Origin: JBGTFE01 sp036403235
GTDB taxonomy: Bacteria; Acidobacteriota; Blastocatellia; Pyrinomonadales; Pyrinomonadaceae
DNA length: 64,000 nucleotides
Assembly: GCA_036403235.1 (NCBI GenBank)
Contig: DASWRI010000055.1
Span: forward strand, 20,060-84,059
Direction of reading: 5' to 3'
The notes under the pieces are model-generated. The model saw only the letters and a list, made by a program, of their open reading frames with translations, searched no databases and was not told where the DNA came from. Made by a program: the position numbers and the translations under genes. Shown here one piece after another: positions 1 to 7,967 of the stretch (positions are counted from its first letter, which is position 1; each line of letters starts with the position of its first letter).

Positions 1-344
1 GCTTTTCGCCCGAATTCAGAAATCGAATCGACGAAATCGTTATCTTTTCGCCGCTGACGATGGACGAAGTCAAGGAAATCGCCCAGCTTTATCTCGGCAA
101 ATTGAAGCGCAATATGGAACGTCAGGGCAAACGCGTGGAAATCACCGAAGCGGCGATTGACGCTTTGACCGAAAAAGGCTACAGCCCGGCTTACGGCGCG
201 CGCTTTTTGAAACGATACATCGACCAGAACGTCAAGCTTCCGATTACAAATGCGTGGAAAACCTCGACGAAGTTTGTGGTCGATGCCGAAGACGGCGAAG
301 TCGTCGTCAAACCGATGGTCGAGCCTTCTTTCAGCTTGAACTAA
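1..344 (+). CDS. clpB: ClpB-type AAA+ disaggregase, C-terminal end only
   Basis: This is the 3' end of a gene that begins outside the window; the frame opens at base 3 and stops at 342-344. The visible residues begin with a sequence like FSPEFRNRIDEIV, followed by GYSPAYGARFLKR. These are the conserved end of the second AAA+ module and the D2-small (sensor-2, GAR) helix of ClpB/ClpA/ClpC proteins. ClpB unfolds protein aggregates together with DnaK in the cytosol. The short tail after the GAR motif fits ClpB better than ClpC, but with about 113 residues visible the subfamily is inferred. A strong hairpin terminator follows 29 bases after the stop. Confidence 0.85.
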   Translation, partial: FSPEFRNRIDEIVIFSPLTMDEVKEIAQLYLGKLKRNMERQGKRVEITEAAIDALTEKGYSPAYGARFLKRYIDQNVKLPITNAWKTSTKFVVDAEDGEVVVKPMVEPSFSLN

Positions 345-372
345 AGCAGGAGCGAAAAACTCTTGTAAAAAA

Positions 373-411
373 GGCTTCAACGAATAATAATTCGTTGAAG
401 CCTTTTTTTTT
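373..411 (+). terminator. Rho-independent terminator after clpB
   Basis: A perfect 13-bp stem (arms 373-385 and 390-402) with an AATA loop is followed by nine T residues. It sits directly after the clpB stop and ends that transcription unit. Confidence 0.93.
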
Positions 412-493
412 AGGAGCATTATGCGTTTATCAGTTATAGTTAAATACGACTTCAGACAATAAAAATTAAGAAAACTTAAGATTTACCGAGAGA

Positions 494-526
494 CTTTGGT
501 GATAAAATTTCACTAAAGTCTTTTTG
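494..526 (+). promoter_or_regulatory. Leader motif shared with the gene at 1334
   Basis: The motif contains TTTGGTGATAAAAT followed by TTCACTAAAGTC and a T run, 58 bases before the YceI-like start. The two halves can pair as GACTTTGGTGA with TCACTAAAGTC, giving a hairpin-plus-T structure. TGATAAAAT could also be read as an extended -10 element. A close copy lies at 1291-1321 ahead of the next gene. Whether it is a promoter, an attenuator or an operator cannot be told from sequence alone. Confidence 0.5.
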
Positions 527-583
527 TTTTGTGAGCGCTTTTGTTCGGACGAGAGACTTTTTAAATATCAAGGAGGAACGAAT

Positions 584-1246
584 ATGAAGTTACGGATTGT
601 TTTATTTGTGCTGCTTGCGCTCGGTGCGAGTTTTTTATTTGCCTACGGTCGATTTATCGTTCCGGTAAAAACCGGAACGCTTGTCAATTTGCCGCTGGCT
701 CATTATAAAATTGATTCCTCTCAATCAAAATTTATGGTTCACGCTTCGCGCGGCGGGTTGGCGTGGTTTAAAGGACACAGCCACGAGATTGCCGTTCGCG
801 AATTTGGCGGCGACGCGGAACTGGCAATGGATTTAAGCAATCCGGCAACGCTCGAAATGTCGATTCGCGCCGATTCGCTCGAAGAAACGAGCGATGTTTT
901 TACCGCCGAGCAAAAAAAGATTATCAACAAGGAGCTCGACGAAATTGTTCTCGAAGCCGCGAAATATCCCGAAATTACATTCAAAAGCACGGACGTCAAA
1001 GGAAATATAAACGGCGCCGAGTTTGATGTAAAAATCGGCGGCGATATGACTCTGCACGGCATCACAAAACGGGTCGTCATTCCCGCGCGCGTTACGGTGA
1101 GCGGTGATACAATGCGAGCACAGGGCGAGTTTTCGATTAATCGCAAGGATTTTAAAGTCAACGCGACCGACGCTTTTCACGGCTTTGTGCGCATTAAGCA
1201 TAAACTGAAATTTACGTTTGATATCGTCGCGCGCAAAATTTCGTAA
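584..1246 (+). CDS. YceI-like exported lipocalin-fold protein
   Basis: A 220-residue protein with an N-terminal hydrophobic segment (about residues 4-24) and then a YceI-type domain. Landmarks are YKIDSSQSKF at the domain start, the FKGHSHEI segment, KYPEITFKST and the late GDMTLHGITK motif. Family members are periplasmic beta-barrel proteins that bind isoprenoid-like lipids. I chose the ATG at 584 over an in-frame upstream start because AAGGAGG lies just before it and the signal sequence begins there. The upstream motif at 494-526 recurs before the next gene, so the two may be co-regulated. Exact ligand unknown. Confidence 0.85.
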   Translation: MKLRIVLFVLLALGASFLFAYGRFIVPVKTGTLVNLPLAHYKIDSSQSKFMVHASRGGLAWFKGHSHEIAVREFGGDAELAMDLSNPATLEMSIRADSLEETSDVFTAEQKKIINKELDEIVLEAAKYPEITFKSTDVKGNINGAEFDVKIGGDMTLHGITKRVVIPARVTVSGDTMRAQGEFSINRKDFKVNATDAFHGFVRIKHKLKFTFDIVARKIS

Positions 1247-1290
1247 AAAGATTTTTTCGAATAAAAATTAAAAATTTCCGCATCAAAGAT

Positions 1291-1321
1291 TTTGGTGATA
1301 AAATCTCATCATAGCCTTTTG
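1291..1321 (+). promoter_or_regulatory. Second copy of the shared leader motif
   Basis: TTTGGTGATAAAAT, then CTCATCATAGCC and CTTTTG, 12 bases before the start at 1334. It matches the motif at 494-526 at nearly every position over about 30 bases, although the hairpin pairing is weaker here. The primary sequence is thus conserved better than the fold, which favours a promoter or protein-binding site. Confidence 0.5.
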
Positions 1322-1333
1322 CTCTGAAAACAG

Positions 1334-2029
1334 ATGAATAAAATTTTTATTTCAGTTATTTTTGCGCTCTGTTTCTGCGCTCTCGTTCGGGCGCAGGAAA
1401 CGCAGACCAATTCCGCAAGCTCTTCGAAAGACGTAAAAACAAATCCGCAAGCTTCGACCGACGGGGCGGCAAAAGGAATTCGATTGCTTTCCCGACCGGG
1501 CGCGCTTTACACCGATATTGCCAAAAGAAACGACGCGGAAGGAAAAGTGACTCTAAAAGTCGCTTTTCTCGCTTCGGGTGAAATCGGCGAGATTTCCGTC
1601 GTTTCGGGTTTGCCCTACGGTTTGACCGAGCAGGCAATCAAGGCGGCCAGACAAATTAAATTTGAGCCCGCGAAGAAGAATAATCAGCCGTATAGTGTCT
1701 TCAAAACCGTCGTTTACAGCTTTTCCGTCCCGCGTTTGGAAGACGAAAAAGAAATAAAAAAGCGCGCCGTCATTATCGAACAGCCGAAAGCGGAATTTCC
1801 GGCGGAACAAAATTACAAGAATATGAGCGGAACTGTCACGGTGACGGTAATTTTAACGTCCTTCGACGAGATTCAAATCCAGTTCATCAAGAGCGATTTG
1901 CCGCAGGCATTTAAGGATAAGGCTATGAAAGCGGCGAGTAAAATAAAATACGAGCCGGCTCTTTTGAAAAATGATGTAAAAGCCTCTGTCATCAGAGAAA
2001 TTGTATATGAATTTAAACCGGAAAATTAA
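1334..2029 (+). CDS. Secreted protein with two TonB C-terminal-type domains
   Basis: A 231-residue protein with a signal peptide ending near ALVRAQ and two repeats resembling the TonB C-terminal domain. The first (about residues 50-130) contains GKVTLKVAFLASGEIG and AARQIKFEPA; the second (about 140-228) contains GTVTVTVILTSFDEI and AASKIKYEPA. TonB C-terminal domains contact TonB boxes of outer-membrane receptors. Here there is no proline-rich spanning region or N-terminal anchor other than the signal peptide, so an independent periplasmic role is more likely than energy transduction. The 3' end overlaps the next gene by 23 bases, suggesting co-translation. Confidence 0.75.
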   Translation: MNKIFISVIFALCFCALVRAQETQTNSASSSKDVKTNPQASTDGAAKGIRLLSRPGALYTDIAKRNDAEGKVTLKVAFLASGEIGEISVVSGLPYGLTEQAIKAARQIKFEPAKKNNQPYSVFKTVVYSFSVPRLEDEKEIKKRAVIIEQPKAEFPAEQNYKNMSGTVTVTVILTSFDEIQIQFIKSDLPQAFKDKAMKAASKIKYEPALLKNDVKASVIREIVYEFKPEN

Positions 2030-2816
2030 AATTGTCTTTCAGATTTTTTTTCTTGCTGTTTTTGCCTTCGTCCCGGCAAACTTGTCATTAGCGCAAAGCT
2101 TGAAAGTTGACGAGAAAGCCGAAGCGGTCGTCAAACGCGCCGTCGAAAATTTGGGCGGCGATAAATATTTGCAGGTCAAATCGCAAATCGGGCACGGGAA
2201 ATATCACATTTTGCGCGACGGCGCGCCGATTTCTTACCAGAGCTTTGTCGACGTCATCGTTTATCCGGACAAAGAGCGCACCGAGTTCAAAGTTGGCGGC
2301 GCGAAAAACATCCAGACCAATTCGGGCGACGGCGGCTGGGTTTTCGACGGCGCGGCGCAAACCGTCAGCGAGCAGTCAAAAGAACAAATCGACAATTTCA
2401 AACGCGGCATCCGGACGAGCCTCGATTATCTTCTGCGCGAATACTGGCGCGGAAAAGCGAATTTAATTTACGGCGGCAAACGCGAAGCCGGCATCGGCAA
2501 GCGAAACGAAGTCGTTAAGCTCGAATTTGAAGATTTTGCGGTCGAGTTCGAATTTACGGCGAGCGACGGAATGCCCTTCAAAGCGCTCTACAAACGGACA
2601 GGCCCGGACAACGAAGAAGTAAAAGAAGAAGATCGATACGCGCAGTTTGTCGATATCCAGGGCATCAAAACGCCTTTTATCATCGACCATTTCTCCGGCG
2701 GCGTGCAGACGAGCCGCATCAATTACGAAACGATGGAATTTAACAAAGCCGTCCCCGATTCGATTTTCGCAAAGCCCTCGAGCGCGAAGGATGTAAAAAA
2801 AGATTTGAAGCTTTAA
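2007..2816 (+). CDS. LolA-like outer-membrane lipoprotein-sorting fold protein
   Basis: A 269-residue exported protein with a signal peptide ending around LSLAQ. The mature part has the alternating hydrophobic strands of a LolA/LolB-like half barrel, including WVFDGAAQTVSEQ and GIKTPFIIDHFSGG. Related proteins are common in acidobacterial genomes and are annotated as outer membrane lipoprotein-sorting or hypothetical. I use the ATG at 2007 rather than the TTG two codons upstream. It overlaps the preceding TonB-domain gene and ends at a hairpin shared with the converging RNase gene. Lipid or lipoprotein handling in the periplasm is inferred from fold resemblance only. Confidence 0.65.
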   Translation: MNLNRKIKIVFQIFFLAVFAFVPANLSLAQSLKVDEKAEAVVKRAVENLGGDKYLQVKSQIGHGKYHILRDGAPISYQSFVDVIVYPDKERTEFKVGGAKNIQTNSGDGGWVFDGAAQTVSEQSKEQIDNFKRGIRTSLDYLLREYWRGKANLIYGGKREAGIGKRNEVVKLEFEDFAVEFEFTASDGMPFKALYKRTGPDNEEVKEEDRYAQFVDIQGIKTPFIIDHFSGGVQTSRINYETMEFNKAVPDSIFAKPSSAKDVKKDLKL

Positions 2817-2832
2817 AATTAGGAACAAGTAA

Positions 2833-2884
2833 CAAGTGAAGAGGGACGAGAGAATTTATAAACTCTCTCGTCCCTCTTCACTTG
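2833..2884. terminator. 21-bp inverted repeat between convergent genes
   Basis: Arms 2833-2853 and 2864-2884 are perfect inverse complements around a 10-base AT-rich loop. The left flank carries two tandem AACAAGT heptamers. It lies between the convergent stops of the LolA-like gene and the RNase gene, so it can serve both strands, although no long T run follows. Confidence 0.75.
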
Positions 2885-2895
2885 TCTCTATTCAC

Positions 2896-5547
2896 TTAAA
2901 CAAAAGCAAAATCGAACTGATTCTGGTGAATCGACGGGTCGCTCGTGATATCGACGTTGCCGAGATAAGCTTCGATTTCTTCGAGAACGGTTTGTTCCGT
3001 GTTTCTGAGAGCCGAGGAAACTTCCGGGTGAGTTCTCAAAGTCGTCTGTTTGACGTCGTCGAGATTTCTCGAAAGTCGTCTCGCTTCTTCGAGAATTTCG
3101 TAGCAGACGGTCTGCGGCGATTTTACCCAGCCCGCGCCTTCGCAGTATTCGCACGGCGAGCAGAGCGTTCTTTCGAGCGACTGTTTGACGCGTTTTCGAG
3201 TCATGATAATCAAGCCGAAATCGTTGTAAGACAAAACTTTCGTCGGCGATTTGTCGGTCGAAAGCGCGTCCTGCAAAATCGACATCACCTTGTGGCGATT
3301 GCGTCGGTCTTCCATATCGATTAAATCGAGCACGATGATTCCGCCGAGGTCGCGCAGGCGAATCTGGCGCGCGATTTCCTCGACCGCTTCCATATTCGTC
3401 TTCGTAATCGTGTCTTCGAGACGCGCGTTGCCCTTACCGACAAATTTTCCGGTGTTGACGTCAATCGCGACCAGCGCTTCGGTTTGATTGATGACGAGAT
3501 AGCCGCCCGATTTCAGCCACACGCGCGGCTTTAAGGCTTTTTCGATTTCGTCCTGCACGTTGAACGCTTCGAGAATCGGTTCGTCGCGCGTGTAAAGCTT
3601 GACGCGCTTGACCATACGCGGCTGGATGCGGTTGATAAATTCGACGATTCTCAAATATTCTTCTTCCGAATCGACGCGAATCGCCGTGTATTCGTCCGAC
3701 AGATGGTCGCGCAGAAGGCGCTGGATAATGTCCAAATCCTGGTGGACGAGCGCGGGCGATTTCTTTTTCTCCGACGCTTTTTTGACGTCGAGCCAGGTGC
3801 GCACGAGATACCGCGCGTCCTGTCGCAAATCTTCCTCGCTGATTCCGACTCCGGCCGTCCTGACGATAAAACCGCCGGACGGAACGTCTTCTTCGGCGCG
3901 AATTTTCTGAATCAAAGTGCGCAAACGTCCGCGCTCGCTCGAAGATTCGATTTTGCGCGAAACGCCCAGGTGTTCAATCGTCGGCATATAGACGAGAAAA
4001 CGTCCGGGCAGAGCGATGTGCGAAGTGATGCGCGCGCCTTTGCGGGCAATCGGTTCTTTGGCGATTTGGACGAGAATTTCCTGTCCCTCGCGCAAAAGGT
4101 CGGTAATCGTCGGCTGTGCGGGACGCTCGCGGCGTTCCTCGCGCCGGGCGCGCTCAGGATATTTGCGCTCGCTGCCTCCACCGCCGTTGCTGCCCTGAAA
4201 TTTCGGTGCGGGCGGCGGCGCAGGAAGTTCGTTTTCGTTCGACTCTCTTTCGTCCGTCTTTCCCTCTTGCCCGGTTCTCGCGCGCCCGCCGCGACGACCG
4301 CGACCGCCGCGCCGCGCCGCCATCTGTGACGTGTCGCCCGAATCTTTGACGCTCGCTTCGCCGTCTTCCAATCTTTCGCCTTTAGGTTTTTTGCCGCCGC
4401 GCGATTTTTTGCGTGATTTTGTCTGCGCCGGAGCTTCGGCCTGCGCGCCGGTTTCATTGTCTGCGGATGATTCCTGAGCTTTCGCCGAACCATCCGAGTT
4501 TTTCGATTTTGGCGAGCGCGATTTTTTCGATTTCTGTCTTTCGTCGCGCTGCGGCGCAGACGTTTCCGAAGCCGTCTCGGCCGGCGCAATCCATTCGGAA
4601 ATTATTTCCGGCTCGGGCGTATCTCCGGTCGGCGCGCCTTTTTTCTTTCCTTTTCCGCCGCGGCGGCCTCTGGATTTTTTCGTTTCGGCCTGCGGCTCGG
4701 CGTCGTCTTCGTCGGCAATTCGCTCGAAACCGCTCGCGGCGCCCGACACCGAATTTATCAATGAGCCGACTTCCGCCGTTCCCGCGCTTTCCATATCAAA
4801 TTCGACGGCGCGAACTTTGTCGAAAATTGCCTCCTGCCGGTAGGCGTCCTTAAACATCTCGCCCGTGTCTTCGTCATCGACAACGCGCTCGAAACTCGAA
4901 TCGTCCGGCTCAAAGGCAGGCGCGCTTTCCTCTTTAATCTGCGAACGACGTTCATTCCTTTCGGCGGGAGCGGTTTCCGTTTCCTGCGCCAATTTTCCTT
5001 TTTTGCCGCGACGCGATTTTCCGCGTTTGCCTTTCGGCGCTTCATCCGCCTGTTCGTCGGAAATTTTTTCGAAGATTTCTTCCGAAAAAATTTCCCGCGG
5101 CTCTTCGCCGAATAATTCTTCTTCGACCTCGGTTTCCAGCTCGGCGTAATCTTCTGCATCGGATTCGACCAAAGGCTCGGCGATTTCCTGAACGGCTTCC
5201 ATCTGTTTCTCGCGTTCGAGGCGCGCGCGCTCAATCTGCTCGTCGGCTTCTTTTTTGGCTTCTTCGGGCGTCGATTTTTTGGATTTTTCCATCACGATGC
5301 GCTCGATTTCCTCTTCCTCGTCGAAAAAGTCGGAAACATAAAGAAACCCGTCGCGCTCCAAACCGATTTCGACAAAAGCCGACTGCATTCCGGGTAGAAC
5401 GCGCTGAACGCGGCCTTTGTAGATATTCCCGACGACGCCGGAATTTTCCTCGCCGCGCTCGATATAAAATTCGGTCACCTTGCCGTTATCGAGAACGGCG
5501 ATTTTCTTTTCGCGCCCGTTGACGCTGATAATCATTTCTTTCGACAT
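2896..5547 (-). CDS. rng: Ribonuclease G/E family endoribonuclease with long insertion
   Basis: An 883-residue RNase E/G family enzyme for single-stranded RNA processing and decay. Residues 1-75 hold the N-terminal RNase H-like strands and the first half of the S1 domain (VVGNIYKGRVQRVLPGMQSA). After FLYVSDF, about 400 residues of acidic, then lysine- and RGG-rich low complexity interrupt the domain; homology resumes near residue 478 (ITDLLREGQEILVQ). Catalytic aspartates are in VAIDVNTGKF and VLDLIDMEDRRNR. A Cys cluster CSPCEYCEGAGW stands where the zinc-link lies. E. coli RNase E carries its disordered scaffold at the C terminus; here disorder sits inside the S1 region. No clear Shine-Dalgarno is visible. 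Confidence 0.92.
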   Translation of the reverse strand: MSKEMIISVNGREKKIAVLDNGKVTEFYIERGEENSGVVGNIYKGRVQRVLPGMQSAFVEIGLERDGFLYVSDFFDEEEEIERIVMEKSKKSTPEEAKKEADEQIERARLEREKQMEAVQEIAEPLVESDAEDYAELETEVEEELFGEEPREIFSEEIFEKISDEQADEAPKGKRGKSRRGKKGKLAQETETAPAERNERRSQIKEESAPAFEPDDSSFERVVDDEDTGEMFKDAYRQEAIFDKVRAVEFDMESAGTAEVGSLINSVSGAASGFERIADEDDAEPQAETKKSRGRRGGKGKKKGAPTGDTPEPEIISEWIAPAETASETSAPQRDERQKSKKSRSPKSKNSDGSAKAQESSADNETGAQAEAPAQTKSRKKSRGGKKPKGERLEDGEASVKDSGDTSQMAARRGGRGRRGGRARTGQEGKTDERESNENELPAPPPAPKFQGSNGGGGSERKYPERARREERRERPAQPTITDLLREGQEILVQIAKEPIARKGARITSHIALPGRFLVYMPTIEHLGVSRKIESSSERGRLRTLIQKIRAEEDVPSGGFIVRTAGVGISEEDLRQDARYLVRTWLDVKKASEKKKSPALVHQDLDIIQRLLRDHLSDEYTAIRVDSEEEYLRIVEFINRIQPRMVKRVKLYTRDEPILEAFNVQDEIEKALKPRVWLKSGGYLVINQTEALVAIDVNTGKFVGKGNARLEDTITKTNMEAVEEIARQIRLRDLGGIIVLDLIDMEDRRNRHKVMSILQDALSTDKSPTKVLSYNDFGLIIMTRKRVKQSLERTLCSPCEYCEGAGWVKSPQTVCYEILEEARRLSRNLDDVKQTTLRTHPEVSSALRNTEQTVLEEIEAYLGNVDITSDPSIHQNQFDFAFV

Positions 5548-5606
5548 ATTTTTTAAAATTGATGAGCCAGAGGTTATAAATTAGAGGGCGCGCAAGCCAG
5601 AAAAAT

Positions 5607-5634
5607 GCTGACTGCTGACCACCGACCGCTGACC
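5607..5634. repeat. Tandem heptamers, family GCTGACC
   Basis: Four consecutive 7-base units: GCTGACT, GCTGACC, ACCGACC, GCTGACC. There is no obvious inverted partner. It is one of several intergenic loci with period-7 repeats of different unit sequence. Confidence 0.8.
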
Positions 5635-6034
5635 GTTTTTCACGGCTTAAAGATTTTAGATTGAATGCAAAGGCGAAGAAAAGGAATTTTTACGGACTAC
5701 GGCAAAAGGTCTCGCCGGAGCGGATTTAGCGTTTTTTTTCTGATTTATCGTGTTTTGCGAATTGTTTTCCAAAACAACGGGAAAATTGAGTTTTATCACG
5801 CAGGAATCTCTTTTCGGAAGCGATTAATCTTTCTCGTCGCTTCTTTAACTCAGCCGGGGAGCGCAAAATCTATTGCTTTTAATCGCGCTCGAAACCCGTC
5901 TGAAACTTTTCTTCCGACAAATCTGATTTGCCGGTAAAATCCTTTAATCTCGTTCGTCTGCCGCGTTTGTCTGCAAACGCTCAAAACAACATCTTTAAGC
6001 AAACTTCGGATAGTATAAATGAAAATTTCAAATT

Positions 6035-6113
6035 GGTAAATGGTAAATGTTAAATCGCGTAATTTTTGCGCGTCCGGCATTTACCATTTATCGTTTCCGA
6101 TTTACCATTTAAT
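6035..6113. repeat. Inverted pair of tandem heptamers abutting polA
   Basis: Left cluster 6035-6055: GGTAAAT, GGTAAAT, GTTAAAT. Right cluster 6079-6113: ATTTACC, ATTTATC, GTTTCCG, ATTTACC, ATTTAAT, the inverse complement of the left unit. The right cluster ends two bases before the polA ATG, so the repeat occupies the position where a ribosome-binding site should be. Confidence 0.85.
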
Positions 6114-6115
6114 TT

Positions 6116-7888
6116 ATGGAAATTTATTTTCAGGTTATCACCGACGCGGAAACGCTCGGAAAAGTTTGCGAAACGCTAAAATCCGAAGAAGTTCTCGGCT
6201 TCGACACGGAAACGACCGAGCTCGACCCTTACGAGGGCATCATTCGCCTCGTCCAGCTCTCAACCGGCAAGGAAACGCAGGTTATCGATTTGAAAGCGTT
6301 TGCCGCCCGGGGCGATTTACGGACTCTGGCGGAACTCGCGCCGCTGCGCGAATTGCTCGCCGCCGACCGGCCGATAAAAATCGCGCACAACGCCAAATTT
6401 GACGCGAAATGGACAAAACATCATCTCGGCGTCGATGTCGGCGGCGTGTTCGACACGCTTCTGGCCAGTCAATTAATCGCGGCGGGCGACCAAGACCGCC
6501 GTCACAATCTGGCCGAAGTCGTCTCGCATTTTCTCGGAACCGAGCTCGATAAAACCGAGCAAATTTCCGATTGGAGCGGCGAGCTGTCGCAGTCGCAAAT
6601 CGAATACGCCGCCAAGGACGCCGCGATAATGGTTCCGCTCCGCGAAAAAATCGTCGAGCGCCTCAAACAGGACGAGCTGATAAAAACGGCGAAGCTCGAA
6701 TTCGACTGCGTGATGCCGATTGCGGCGATGGAATTAAACGGTTTTTATCTCGACGAAAAACGCTGGCGCGAGCAGCTCGAAAAAGTAAAAAAGGAGCAGG
6801 AAGTCGTCGCGCTCGACCTTCAGCGAATGCTTTCGGCGGGCGTCGCGCAGGCGTCTCTGTTCGGCATTGCGGAAATAAATCTCGATTCGCAGACGCAGGT
6901 TTCGGACGCTTTGAGAAACTTGGGCGTTCCCGTTCCCGAAACGACGCGCGGCTGGCAGTTGCAGCCGTTAGCGGCCGATTATCCGGTCGTCGCAAAGCTG
7001 CTCGAATATCGCGGCGTCGCCAAATCGATTTCGAGCTTCGGCGAAAACATTCTCGAATTTATCAAACCCGAAACCGGCCGGATTCATTCGGACTTTCGTC
7101 AAATCGGCGCGCCGACCGGCAGATTTTCGTGCTCGCGCCCTAACATCCAGCAAATCCCGCACGAAGAAGAATATCGCCGTTGCTTTCGCGCGCCCGAAGG
7201 CAAAAAGCTCGTCATCGCCGATTATTCCCAAATCGAGCTCAGGATTTTAGCCGAATTTTCGCGCGACGAAAATTTTATCAAAGCGTTTATCTCGGGCGAG
7301 GATTTTCACACGACGGCCGCCGCGCAGGTTTTCAACGTTAAGCCCGAAGAAGTCACGCCGGCGCAGCGCTCGTTTGCCAAACGCCTCAATTTCGGCGTCG
7401 TTTACGGCATCGGCGCGCAACGTTTCGCGCTCATGACCGGCTTGTCGCAGACCGAAGCCGAAAACATTATGCGCCGCTATTTTGCGACCTATCGCGGCCT
7501 CGACTCGTGGCTCAGAGAGGCCGCGCGAAAGGTGACGACCGACCGCATGGCGCGCACCGCTTCGGGCCGGATGTATCGCTTTCGGTTTGACGAAAACGAC
7601 CGCAAGGAAATCGCCGGAGCGCAGCGCAACGGCAAAAATTTCCCGATTCAGGGCACGTCGGCCGACATTCTCAAACGCGCCCTCCATCTTCTCCATAAAC
7701 GAATCAGAGGAACGAGCGCGCGCCTCGTCAATATCGTCCACGACGAAATTATTTTGGAATGCGCCGCGACGGAAGCCGAACAGACCGCCGCCATTCTCGA
7801 AAAAGCGATGTGCGAAGCCGGCGAAGAATACGTCAAACGAGTTCCCGTCAGCGTCGATGTAAAAATTGCGGATGAATGGACGAAATAA
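6116..7888 (+). CDS. polA: DNA polymerase I, Klenow-type (no 5' nuclease)
   Basis: A 590-residue family A polymerase against roughly 930 for E. coli Pol I, because the N-terminal 5'-3' nuclease is missing. Residues 1-190 form the proofreading exonuclease: GFDTETTEL (D30, E32), AHNAKFDAKW and YAAKDA. The polymerase part has motif A DYSQIELRILA, motif B around RSFAKRLNFGVVYGIG and motif C VHDEIILE, so both active sites look intact. It should fill gaps during repair and replication; flap or primer removal would need a separate nuclease encoded elsewhere. The start has no Shine-Dalgarno; a heptamer repeat runs up to two bases before the ATG. Confidence 0.9.
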   Translation: MEIYFQVITDAETLGKVCETLKSEEVLGFDTETTELDPYEGIIRLVQLSTGKETQVIDLKAFAARGDLRTLAELAPLRELLAADRPIKIAHNAKFDAKWTKHHLGVDVGGVFDTLLASQLIAAGDQDRRHNLAEVVSHFLGTELDKTEQISDWSGELSQSQIEYAAKDAAIMVPLREKIVERLKQDELIKTAKLEFDCVMPIAAMELNGFYLDEKRWREQLEKVKKEQEVVALDLQRMLSAGVAQASLFGIAEINLDSQTQVSDALRNLGVPVPETTRGWQLQPLAADYPVVAKLLEYRGVAKSISSFGENILEFIKPETGRIHSDFRQIGAPTGRFSCSRPNIQQIPHEEEYRRCFRAPEGKKLVIADYSQIELRILAEFSRDENFIKAFISGEDFHTTAAAQVFNVKPEEVTPAQRSFAKRLNFGVVYGIGAQRFALMTGLSQTEAENIMRRYFATYRGLDSWLREAARKVTTDRMARTASGRMYRFRFDENDRKEIAGAQRNGKNFPIQGTSADILKRALHLLHKRIRGTSARLVNIVHDEIILECAATEAEQTAAILEKAMCEAGEEYVKRVPVSVDVKIADEWTK

Positions 7889-7894
7889 ACGGAA

Positions 7895-7967
7895 AGTGAA
7901 AAGTGAAAAGTGAAAAGTGAAAAACGGAAGAATCCTTCCGAAACTTTTCACTTTTCACTTTTTACTT
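7895..7967. repeat. Inverted heptamer array AGTGAAA with hairpin core
   Basis: Four AGTGAAA units (7895-7922), a core CGGAAG-AATC-CTTCCG (7925-7940), then three units CTTTTCA, CTTTTCA, CTTTTTA plus CTT (7944-7967). The whole can fold into one long hairpin between the convergent ends of polA and the zinc-ribbon gene. It overlaps the latter's stop codon by two bases and may act as a two-way terminator. Confidence 0.88.

Larger units (their letters stand above)
5548..6115. other. 568-base intergenic region between RNase and polA
   Basis: No convincing gene lies here; the one ORF of about 90 codons has no recognisable domain or ribosome site. The region holds two heptamer-repeat clusters (5607-5634 and 6035-6113) and an inverted repeat GCGTTTG-TCTG-CAAACGC at 5963-5980 that could be an operator or hairpin. 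Divergent promoters for the RNase gene and polA must lie here, but I cannot place them confidently. Confidence 0.6.

Noticed and set aside
1334..2029. A true TonB energy transducer
   Set aside because: It lacks the proline-rich periplasm-spanning segment and has no ExbB/ExbD neighbours; only the C-terminal-type domains are present.
5665..5937. ORF of 90 codons upstream of polA
   Set aside because: No ribosome site or family resemblance, and composition like random frame; treated as non-coding.
7895..7967. Short regular repeats resembling a small CRISPR array
   Set aside because: Units are 7 bases without spacers, lie in inverted pairs, and no cas gene is in the window.
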